64,000 nt of DNA from Sambucus nigra (Eukaryota > Streptophyta > Magnoliopsida > Dipsacales > Adoxaceae), in contig OX422215.1 of assembly GCA_949130495.1 (NCBI GenBank), positions 72,865,244 through 72,929,243 of the forward strand. The letters run 5' to 3'. This document shows, piece after piece, positions 14,709 through 24,542 of the stretch. The notes below the pieces were generated by a model, which searched no databases, was not told the origin of the DNA, and saw only the letters and a program-made list of their open reading frames with translations. How positions within the stretch are numbered: the stretch's first letter is position 1; each line of letters starts with the position of its first letter. A program made the position numbers and the translations under genes.

Positions 14709-17700
14709 CCCCGCAATCGCGGGACTCTCGGTTTGAGAATACGACTATAATTTGAATATTTTAAGACTTAGGCTTAAAAACATGGCGTTAGAGGGTAAAA
14801 ACTCGAAACAACCCCCGAACGTCCCCGTGGGTGGCACCAACACCTCCCACGGGACCAATGTAACTCGTAAGAACTGACCCCGCACCCGCGCGACTCTCGA
14901 TTTGAGAATACGACGATAATTTGCATATTTCAGGACTTATGCTTAAAAACATGGCGTTAGAGGGTGAAAACTCGAAACAGCCTTCGAACGTTCCCGTGGG
15001 TGGTACCAACACCTCCCACGGGACCAATGTAACTCGTAGGAACTAGCCCCGCAACCGCGGGACTCCCGATTTGATATTACGAAGGTAATTTGTGTATTTC
15101 TAGACATAGGCTTAAAAACATGGCGTTAGAAGGTGAGAACTCGAAACAGACCCCGAACGGCCCCGTGGGTGGCACCAACACCTCCCACGGGACAAATGTA
15201 ACTCATAAGAACTGACCCCACGACCGCGGGACTCACCGTTTCAGAATACGAAGATAATTTGAATATTTCTAGTCTTAGGAAAAACTTGGCGTTAGAGGGA
15301 GAAAACTCGAAACAGACCCCAAACGGTCCCGTGGGTGGCACGAACACCTCCCACGGGACAATTGTAACACATAGGAACTGACCCTGCAGCCGCGAGACTC
15401 TCGGTCTGAGAATATGACGGTAATTTGCGTATTTCTACACATAGGATTATAAACATGGCGTTAGAGGATGAGAACTCCAAACAGCTCCCGAACGTCCCCG
15501 TTGGGTGGCACCAACACCTCCCACGGGACCAATGTAACTCGTAGGAACTGACCCCGCAGCCGCGGGACTCGTGGTTTGAGAATAGGACGATAATTTTCAT
15601 ATTTCTAGACTTAGGCTTAAAAACATGACGTTAAAGAGTGAGAACTCGAAACAACCCCCGAACGTCCCCGTGGGTGGCACCAACACCTCCCACGGGACCA
15701 ATATAACTCGTAAGAACTGACCCCGCAGTCGCGGGACTCCCGGTTTGAGAATCATACGGTAATTTTCATATTTCTAGACTTAAGCAAAACATGGGGTTAA
15801 AGGGTGAAAACTCGAAACAGCCCCCGAACGTCCCCGTGGGTGGCACCAACACTTCCCACGGGACCAATGTAACTCGTAGGGACTGACCCCGCAACCGCGG
15901 GATTCCTGGTTTGAGAATATGTTGATAATTTGCATATTTTTGGACTTGGGCTTAAAAACATGGCGTTAGAGGGTGAAAACTCGAAACAGCCGTCGAACGG
16001 CCCCGTGGGTGGCACCAACACCTCCCACGGGACCAATGTAACTCGTAGGATCTGACCCCGTAACCGCGGGACTCACGATTTGAGAATACGATAATAATTT
16101 GCATATTTCTAGACATAGGATTAAAAACATGGCGTTAGAGGGTGAGAACACGAGACAGCCCCCGAACGGCCCCCTGGGTGGTACCAACACATCCCACGGG
16201 ACCAGTGTAACTCGTAGGAACTGACCCCGCAGCCGCGGGACTACCAATTTGAGAATACGAGGATAATTTGCATATTTCTAGACTTAGGCTTAAAACATGG
16301 CGTTAGAGGGTGAGAACTCGAAACAACCCCCGAACGTCCCCGTGGGTGGCACCAACACCTCCCACGGGACCAATGTAACTCGTAAGAACTGACCCCGCAG
16401 CTGTGGGACTCCCGATTTGAGAATACGAAGGTAATTTGCATATTTCTAGACTTAAGCAAAACATGGCATTAGAGGGTGAAAACTCGAAACAGTCCCCGAA
16501 CGGCCCCGTGGGTGGCACCAACACCTCCCACGGGATCAATGTAACTCGTAGGAACTGACCCCGCAGCTGCGGGACTTCCGATTTGAGAAGATGACGATAA
16601 GTTGCATATATCTAAACTTAGGCTTAAAACATGGCGTTAGAGGGTGAGAACTCGAAACAGCCCTGAACGTCCCAGTGGGTGGCACCAACACCTCCCACGG
16701 GTCCAATGTAACTCGTAAGAACTGACTCCCCAACCGCGGGACTCCTGATTCTAGAATACGAAGGTAATTTGCATATTTCTAGACATAGGCTTAAAAACAT
16801 AGCGTTAGAGGGTGAGAACACGAAACAGCCGCCGAACGGCCCCGTGGGTGGCAGCAACACCTCCCACGGGACTAGTGTAACTCGTAGGAACTGACCCCGC
16901 AGCTGCGGGACTCCCGATTTGAGAATACGACGATAAGTTGCATATTTCTAGACTTAGGCTTAAAAACATGGCGTTAGAGGGTGAGAACTCAAAAAAGCCC
17001 CCGAACGTCCCCGTGGGTGGAACCAACACCTCTCAAGGGACCAATGTAACTCGTAAGAACTGACCCCGCCGCCGCGGGACTCCCGATTTGAGAATACGAA
17101 TGTAATTTGCATATTTCTAGTCTTAGGAAAACAAGACGTTAGAGGGTGAAAACTCGAAACAGCCCCCGAAAGGCCCCGTGGGTGGCACCAACACCTCCAA
17201 CGGGATCAATGTAACTCGTAGGAACGAAACCCGCAGCCGCGGGACTCCCGGTTTGAGAATACGATAGTAATTAGCATATTTCTAGACTTACGCTTTAAAA
17301 CATGGCGTTAGAGGGTAAAAACTCGAAACAGACCCCGAATGTCCCCGTGGGTGGCACCAACACCTCCCACGGGACCAATGTAACTCATAGGAACTGACCC
17401 CGCAGCCGCGGGACTCCTGGTTTGAGAGTACGACGATAATTTGCATATTTCTAAACTTAGGCACAAAAACATGGCGTTAGAGGGTGAGAACTCGAAGCAG
17501 CCCCCGAACGTCCATGTGGGTGGCACCAACACCTCTCACGGGACCAATGTAACTCGTAGGAACAGACCCCGCAGCCGCGGGACTCCCGGTTTTAGAATAC
17601 GATGGTAATTTGCATATTTCTAGACTTAGGCTTAAAAACATGGCGTTAGAGGGTGAGAACTCGAAACAGCCCCCGAACGTCCCCGTTGGTGGCACCAACA

Positions 17701-19475
17701 CCTCCCATGGGACCAATGTAACTCATAGGAACTGACCCCGCAGCCGCGGGACTCCCGGTTTGATAATACGACGATAATTTGCATATTTCTAGACTTAGGC
17801 TTAAAAACATTGCGTTAGAGGGTGAGAACTCGAAACAGCCCCCGGACGTCCCCGTGGGTGGCACCAACACCTCCCAAGGGACCAATGTAACTCGTAGGAA
17901 CAGACCCCGCAGCCGCGGGACTCCTGGTTTGACAATATGACGATAATTTGCATATTTTTAGACTTATTCTTAAAAACATGGTGTTAGAGGGTGAGAACTT
18001 GAAACATCCACCGAACGGCCCCATGGGTGGCACCAACACCTTCCACGGGACCAATTTAAGTCGTAGGAACTTATCCCGCAGCCGCGGGACTCCCGTTTTG
18101 AGAATACGATGATAATTTACATATTTTTAGACTTAGGCTTAAAATCATTGCGTTAGAGGGTGAAAACTCAAAACAGCCCCCGAAAGGCCATGTGGGTGGC
18201 ACCAACACCTCCCACAGGACCAATGTAACTGGTAGGAACTGACACCGCAGTCGCGGGACTCCCGGTTTGAGAATACGATGATAATTTGCATATTTCTGGA
18301 CATAGGCTTAAAAACATGGTGTTAGAGGGTGAAAACTTGAAACAGCCCCCGAACGGCCCCATGGGTTGTACCAACACGTCAAACTAGACCAATGTAACTT
18401 GTAGGAACGGACCCCGCAGCCGCGGGACTCCCTGTTTGAGAATACGACGGTAATTACCATATTTCTAGACTTACGCTTAAAAACATGGCGTTAGAGGGTG
18501 AAAACTGGAAACAGACCCCGAACGGCCTCGTGGGTGGAACCAACACTCCCACGGGACCAATGTAACTCATAGAACTGCCCCCACAGCCGCGGGACTCCCG
18601 ATTTGAGAATACGATGATTATTTGCATATTTGTAGACGTATGCTTAAAAACATGGCGTTAGAGGGTGAGAACTCGAAACAGCCCCCGAACGTCCCCGTGG
18701 GTGGCACCAACACCTCCCACGGGACCAATGTAACTCGTAGGACCTGAAACCGTAGCCGCGGGACTCCCGGTTTGAGAATACGATGATAATTTGCATATTT
18801 GTAGACTTAGGCTTAAAAACATGGCTTTAGAGGGAGAAAACTCAAAACAGACTCCGAACGGCCCCGTGGGTGGCACCAATAGCTCCAACGGGACCAATGT
18901 AACTCGTAGGAACTGTCCCCGCAGTCGCAGGACTCCCGGTTTGAGAATACGAAGGTTATTTGCATATTTCAAGACTTAGGCTTAAAACATGGCGTTAGTG
19001 GGTGAAAACTAGAAATATCCCCCGAACGGCCTCGTGGGTGGCACCAACACCTCCCACGGGACCAATGTAACTTTTAGGAACTGACCCCGCAGCCGCGGGA
19101 TTCCCGGTTTGAGAATACGATGATAAGTTGCATATTTCAAGACTTAGTCTTAAAAACATGGCATTAGAGCGTGAAAACTCGAAACATCCCCCGAACGTCC
19201 CCATGGGTGCAACAACACCTCCCACGGGACCAATGTAACTCGTAATAACTGACCCCGCAGCCGCGGGACTCCCGATTTGAGAATACGAAGGTAATTAGCA
19301 TATTTCTATAGTTAGGCTTAAAAACAGGGCGTTAGAGGGTGAGAACTCGAAACACCCCCCGAACGTCCCCGTGGGTGGCACCAACACCTCCCACGGGACA
19401 ATGTAACTCGTAGGAACTGACCCCCCAGCCGCGGGACTCCCGGTTTGAGAATATGACGGTAATTTGTATATTTCA

Positions 19476-20480
19476 AAACTGAAGCAAAACATGGCGTTAG
19501 AGGGTAAAAACTCAAAACAGCCCCCGAACGGTCCCGTGGGTGGCACCAACACCTCCCATGGGACCAATGTAACTCGTAGGCACTAATCCCGCAGCTGCGG
19601 GACTCCCGGTTTGAGAATACGCCGATAATTTGCATATATTTAGAATTAGGCTTAAAAACATGGCGTTAGAGGGTGAACTCTCGAAACAGCCTCCGAACGG
19701 CCCCGTGGGTGGCACCAACACCTCCCACGGGACCAATGTAACTCGTAAGAACTGACCTCGCAACCGCGGGACTCCCGCTTTGAGAATACGATGATAATTT
19801 GCATATTCCGAGACTTAGGCTTAAAAACATGGCGTTAGAGGGTGAGAACTCGAAACAGCTCCCGAACGTCCCCGTGGGTGGCACCAACACCTTCCACGGG
19901 ACCAATGTAACTCGTAGAAACTGACCCCGCAGCGGGGGGACTCCCGATTTGAGAATAGGAAGGTAATTAGCATATTTCTAGGCTTAGGCTTAAAAACATG
20001 GGGTTAGTGGTTGAGAATTCGAAACAGCCCCCGAACGTCCCTGTGGGTGGGACCAACACATCCCACGGGACCAATGTAACTCGTAGGAACTGAACCCGCA
20101 GCCGTGGGACTCCCGGTTTGAGAATACGACAATAATTTGCATATTTCTAGACATAGGCTCAGAAACATGGCGTTAGAGGGTGAGAACATGAAACAGCCCC
20201 CGAACGGCCCCGTGGGTGGCACCAACACGTCCCACGGGGCCAGTGTAACTCGTAGAAACTGACCCCGCATCCACGGGACTCCCGATTTGAGAATACGACA
20301 ATAATTTGCATATTTCTAGACTTAAGCTTAAAACATGGCGTTAGAGGGTGAGAACTCGAAACAGCCACCGAACGTCCCCGTTGGTGGTACCAACACCTCC
20401 CACGGGACCAATATAACTTGTAAGAACTGACCCCGTAGCCGCGGGACTCCCGATTTGAGAATACAAAGGTAATTTTCATA
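19476..20480. repeat. Eight-monomer cassette, copy 1 of a local duplication
   Basis: This segment matches 20823-21830 at an offset of about 1347-1348 bp, eight monomers. Shared rare variants include AAACTGAAGCAAAACATGG, a GCACTAATCCCGCAGCTGCGG box, a GCAGCGGGGGGACTCCC box and a GAATAGGAAGGTAATTAGC box. A related series lies near 5.36-6.3 kb. Confidence 0.7.
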
Positions 20481-20822
20481 TTTTTAGATTTAGACTTAAA
20501 AGCATGGCGTTAGAGAGTGAGAACTCGAAACAGCCTCCGAACGTCCCCGTGGGTGGCACCAACACCTCCCACGGGACCAATGTAACTCGTAGGAACTGAC
20601 CCCGCAGCCGCGGGACTCCTGATTTGAGAATACGAAGGTAAATTGCATATTTCTAGACTTAGGCTTAAAAACATGGCGTTAGTGGGTGAAAACTCGAAAC
20701 ATCCTTCGAACGTCCCCATGGGTGGCACCAACACCTCCCACGGGATCAATGTAACTCATAGGAACTGACCCCCCAGTCGTGGGACTCCCGGTTTGAGTAT
20801 ATGACGGTAATTTTCATATTTT

Positions 20823-21830
20823 TAAACTGAAGCAAAACATGGCGTTAGAGGGTAAAAACTCGAAACAGCCCCCGAACGGCCCCGTGGGTGGCACCAACAC
20901 CTCCCACGGGACCAATGTAACTCGTAGGCACTAATCCCGCAGCTGCGGAACTCCCGGTTTGAGAATACGACGATAATTTGCATATATTTAGACTTCGGCT
21001 TAAAAACATGGCGTTAGAGGGTGAAAACTCGAAACAGCCCCGAACGACCCCGTGGGTGGCACCAACACCTCCCACGGGACAAATGTAACTAGTAAGAACT
21101 GACCCCGCAGCCGTGGGACTCCCGATTTGAGAATACGATGATAATTTGCATATTCCGAGACTTAGGCTTAAAAACATGGCGTTAGAGGGTGAGAACTCGA
21201 AACAGCCCCCGAACGTCCCCGTGGGTGGCACCAATACCTTCCACGGGACCAATGTAACTCGTAGGAACTGTCCCCGCAGCGAGGGGACTCCCGATTTGAG
21301 AATAGGAAGGTAATTAGCATATTTCTAGGCTTAGGCTTAAAAACATGGCGTTAGTGGTTGAGAACTCGAAACAGCCCCCGAACGTCCCCGTGGGTGGCAC
21401 CAACACCTTCCACGGGACCAATGTAACTCATAGGAACTGACCCTGCAGCCACTGGACTCCCATTTTGAGAATACGACGATAATTTGCATATTTCTAGACA
21501 TAGGCGTAAAAACATGGCGTTAGAGGGTTAGAACACGAAACAGCTCCCGAACGGCCCCGTGGGTGGTACCAACACCTCCCACGGAACAGTGTAACTCGTA
21601 GGAATTGACCCCGCAGCCGCGGGACTCCCGATTTGAGAATACGACGATAATTTGCATATTTCTAGACTTAGACTTAAAACATGGCGTTAAAGGGTGAGAA
21701 CTCGAAACAGCCCCCAAAACGCCCCGTGGGTGGCACCAACACCTCCCACGGGACCAATGTAACTCGTAAGAACTGACCCCGCAGCTGCGGGACTCTCGAT
21801 TTGAGAATACGAAAGTAATTTTCATATTTC
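20823..21830. repeat. Eight-monomer cassette, copy 2 of a local duplication
   Basis: Second copy of the cassette at 19476-20480, carrying the same ordered set of monomer variants. Similarity drops to the general monomer level after about 21830. It accounts for much of the extra satellite at the right end of superblock 2. Confidence 0.68.
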
Positions 21831-22165
21831 TAGACTTAAGCAAAACATGGCGTTAGAGGGTGAAAACTCGAAACAATCCCCGAACGACCCCGTGGGTGGC
21901 ACCAACACCGCCCACGCGACCAATGTTACTCATAGGAACTGACCCCGCAGCCGCGGGACTCCCGGTTTGAGAAGACGACGATAAGTTGTTTATTTCTAAA
22001 CTTAGGCTTAAAAACATGGCGTTGGAGGGTGAGAACTCGAAACAGCCCCGAACGTCTCAGTGGGTGGCTCCAACACCTCCCACGGGACCAATGTAACTCG
22101 TAGGAACTGACCCCGCAGCCGCGGGACTCCCGATTTGAGAATACGATGGTAATTTTCATATTTCT

Positions 22166-22648
22166 ACTTGGTTACTGATAATTTTAACTCATATATGCAA
22201 TTTTTCAGCTTGATTAATTTTTTTATAAAACTACTTCGTTACTGATATTTTTTTATGTATCCTATTATTTGTAGGATTTTTGCACGCAGAACAAACGAAG
22301 GAGGCAATGGTCTACAACATGAAGATTGTTTATATGTTGTGGACATTCAGGATTTTGTTTTTTGTGTTACAGCCGTGCAGGCTTTTATTGTTTAGTTTTA
22401 TGGTCGTACGGGCATTTATAATTTGATTGTTGAATTTTATGGCCGTGCGGGCTTTATAATAAGCAGGTTTTACATTTACAGGTTTTGGAATGTCAAGAAA
22501 ATAGAGGAAACTCTGCCCAATTTTTTTTTGTCTTTGAATTATTAAGACGTGTAATATTTATAAGTTTGTATATATATTTGGTTATTAACAACATTCTCGA
22601 TTCACAATTTGTGATTTTTTTTTTATTATTTTGCCAATAATAAATATT
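22166..22648. other. Satellite-edge AT-rich DNA, no gene
   Basis: The satellite stops within a monomer and AT-rich unique-looking sequence begins. Between about 22369 and 22465 there are three related copies of a short unit (GCCGTGCAGGCTTTTAT, GTCGTACGGGCATTTAT, GCCGTGCGGGCTTTAT) separated by AT-rich DNA. No convincing ORF or RNA gene is present; the 69-codon minus-strand ORF here resembles nothing I know. It may be non-coding remains of a transposon, but I cannot assign it. Confidence 0.5.
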
Positions 22649-22812
22649 TGTAACACCTCGTATGCATCCAACGTTACACGTAGCAAGCGACGGTGCACTC
22701 ACAGGACCCCCAATTTTAGGATTGGACCAGAAAAATGTGTATTTTTTTTAATTATAGTTAAATATGGTCATGGACTTTGTCCATAACTATTTTTATTTTT
22801 TTCGTCGTGCAT

Positions 22813-22847
22813 AAAAATGGTCGCGGTCAAAGTCCGCGACCATTTTT
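22813..22847. repeat. Perfect 14-bp stem hairpin in the CACTA subterminal region
   Basis: The arms AAAAATGGTCGCGG (22813-22826) and CCGCGACCATTTTT (22834-22847) are perfect reverse complements around a 7-nt loop. The core GGTCGCGG is the motif repeated through the following 500 bp. Confidence 0.9.
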
Positions 22848-22857
22848 TTTAATTTTT

Positions 22858-23200
22858 TTTTGTCACGGTTGTGGGTCGCGGACTTTAGCCGCGACCAATT
22901 TGTCACGGTTGTGGGTCACGGATGAGGGGCACGACCAATTTTTTTTTTTTGTCACGGATGTGGGTCGCGGACTTTGGCCGCAACCAATTTGTCATGGTTG
23001 TGGATCACGGATGAGGGCCGCGACCAATTTTTTTTTTTTTTCACGGATGTGGGTCGCGGACTTTGGCCGCGACCAATTTGTCACGGTTGTGGGTCACGGA
23101 TGAGGGCCGCGACCAATTTTTTTGTCACGGATGTGGGTCGCGGACTTTGGTCGCGACCAATTTGTCACGGTTGTGGGTCACGGATGAGGGTCATGACCCG
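22858..23200. repeat. Tandem subterminal repeats, ~85-90 bp
   Basis: Four imperfect copies of a two-part unit are visible: a T-run, then GTCACGGATGTGGGTCGCGGACTTTGGCCGCGACCAATTT (given here as a description of alternating half-units of about 43 bp), then the half-unit containing TGTGGGTCACGGATGAGGG. T-run length varies between copies. They form part of the CACTA terminal region. Confidence 0.75.
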
Positions 23201-23274
23201 TCACGGTATGGGTCACGGCCCAAATCCGCGACCATCTGCCGTGACCCCTCTCGGTCATGACCATTTTTTTATCA

Positions 23275-23319
23275 CGGACTTGGGCCGCGACCCACGAAAA
23301 TGGTCACGGCCCAAGTCCG
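23275..23319. repeat. Inverted repeat CGGACTTGGGCCG / CGGCCCAAGTCCG
   Basis: Perfect 13-bp arms at 23275-23287 and 23307-23319 with a 19-bp spacer, close to the CACTA terminus at 23378. Confidence 0.88.
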
Positions 23320-23484
23320 CGACCCACAGTTTTGGTCAGGGATTTTGACCGTGACCTATCGTCAGTTTTGGTGTAGTGGGTTCATGAGAGACTGAACCTT
23401 TAATCCTTTATGCAAATGAGCGATGCAACAGGACATGATAGTAGAGTATGTAGGCACCGCCTCGGGGTGCAATATATGTAGACA

Positions 23485-23596
<112 letters not shown>

Positions 23597-24542
23597 TAGA
23601 GTGAATATATGTATATACTTGTGTTGATATCTACTGTGTGAATTTTTAGGTAATATTTATAATAAAATTTCGAAATGAATTAAGTAGCGGACACTTAATT
23701 GTATTAAACTGAAAATGCCAATTTAAACTAAAGTAGGGTTGGTTATATATATTTTACATTACGGGGGAAAGAATCGAGAACGATATCGGACTACGATGGG
23801 TTATTAGACAGGAAGAACTAGTTAGTATGGGAATAGAACTAGTGGGGTTTGGATATTCGCTAGGCTTGCAGACTAGATGAGAGGTGAACATTCCCGAGTT
23901 AGTTCGATAATTTAACATGATAAATATATGTTCTAATAAATCATTTTAAGCACTTGCTGATTTTTAAATTGTTTTCAACTCGAGCTCTGACCCGTTTTCT
24001 GCAAATCTCCTTTCTTGTCAAATTATTTTAGATGCTCAGCCACAGGGACACCAGGCTTAGGAGACTCACTCATTCGACGAATTGTAGTTGTTGTGGAGGC
24101 TACGGGACTTTGGTAGTAGACGCCTCTGAGTCTATCATTCCTTACTTTTAAGTTATATGCATCAGTTAGGACATGTCATCCCTTCTTATTTATATATTCA
24201 AAGATTTGATATTTAATTCATTACTCTTCGTAGTTGTTGGTTTTATTTAGTTGGATTACTGTATTGGATTTTGACTGGATGTGTTTACTCCAGCTCCCTT
24301 ATATTTCGTCTGTTATTTCATTTCTTGTGAGACTGGTTAAATGGTGAATGTGTAACTATTTTATTACTTTGTGGTATTTTAATTGAAAAGATAAAATTTT
24401 GACATCAACTTTTCTTAAATATTAGGTGGGTAGTTTTAAGTATAAAGTTTTCGACAATGATGCATAATCTGAACCAACTGGAAATTCTGAATTAATTAAT
24501 AAATGACTGATCACCCGGTATTTAATTAGGCGGGGTGTCACA

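Larger units (their letters stand above)
1..22165. repeat. 169-bp satellite DNA array (about 130 monomers)
   Basis: Head-to-tail tandem repeats of about 169 bp fill this stretch and continue past the left edge of the window. A typical monomer holds, in order, a TTTGAGAATACGA box, an AT-rich patch ending in CATATTTCTAGACTTAGGC, an AACATGGCGTTAGAGGGTGA box, a GC-rich dyad (CCCGTGGG, then CCCACGGG 14 bp later), an AATGTAACTCG box and a CCCCGCAGCCGCGGG box. Monomers differ by scattered substitutions and small indels, mainly in the CTTAGGCTTAAAAACATGG segment, which also occurs as CTTAAGCAAAACATGG or CTTAGGAAAAACATGG. The length is close to one nucleosome repeat, as for many plant centromeric, pericentromeric or subtelomeric satellites; which of these it is cannot be read from the sequence. 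No gene is interspersed. Confidence 0.97.
11947..22165. repeat. Satellite superblock 2 (higher-order repeat copy)
   Basis: Diverged copy of superblock 1, recognisable by shared private variants: the GTTTGACAATACGACG monomer at about 12957, the short monomer at 14523 and the CTTAGGAAAACAAGACG monomer at about 17124. Several groups of monomers are missing relative to superblock 1. Its right end carries extra monomers that duplicate its own 19.48-20.48 kb segment. It ends abruptly at about 22165 inside a monomer, right after CATATTTCTA, where unrelated AT-rich DNA begins. Confidence 0.78.
22760..23378 (+). mobile_element. CACTA-type (En/Spm) transposon terminus, truncated
   Basis: The right end reads GTTTTGGTGTAGTG at 23365-23378, the reverse complement of CACTACACCAAAAC, a typical plant CACTA terminal inverted repeat. 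Inward lies a dense field of direct and inverted copies of motifs such as GGTCGCGGACTTTGGCCGCGACC and TCACGGTTGTGGGTCACGGA, as expected of CACTA subterminal transposase-binding repeats. No matching left CACTA terminus and no transposase ORF were found, so this is a terminal fragment or a badly deleted element. It lies inside the old LTR. The motif field makes overlapping ORFs of 65-124 codons on the plus strand that are repeat artefacts. Confidence 0.62.

Noticed and set aside
3412..18979. Plus-strand ORFs of about 60 codons (MALEGENSKQPPN...) in the satellite
   Set aside because: They occur where a short or length-variant monomer happens to keep a frame open (3412, 8359, 13819, 14520, 18791); same repeat DNA, no independent support.
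41..22159. Dozens of minus-strand ORFs of 69-160 codons sharing MVPWEVLVPPTGTFGGCFEF
   Set aside because: They are the satellite read in overlapping frames. 169 is 3n+1, so reading through one monomer returns to the same DNA one frame over, and each ~79-codon ORF spans about 1.4 monomers. There is no codon-level constraint, and the ORFs end wherever a variant makes a stop.
1..22165. CRISPR-like regularly spaced repeats
   Set aside because: The whole unit repeats without unique spacers, and the context is a plant nuclear genome.
1..22165. CENP-B box in the satellite monomer
   Set aside because: The nearest words (around TTCTCAAATCGGG on the minus strand) do not fit the required TTCG...A..CGGG spacing.
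22777..23348. Overlapping plus-strand ORFs of 65-124 codons with repeated GRDQF and CHGCGSR words
   Set aside because: They are translations of the CACTA subterminal repeats; all frames give similar repetitive peptides.
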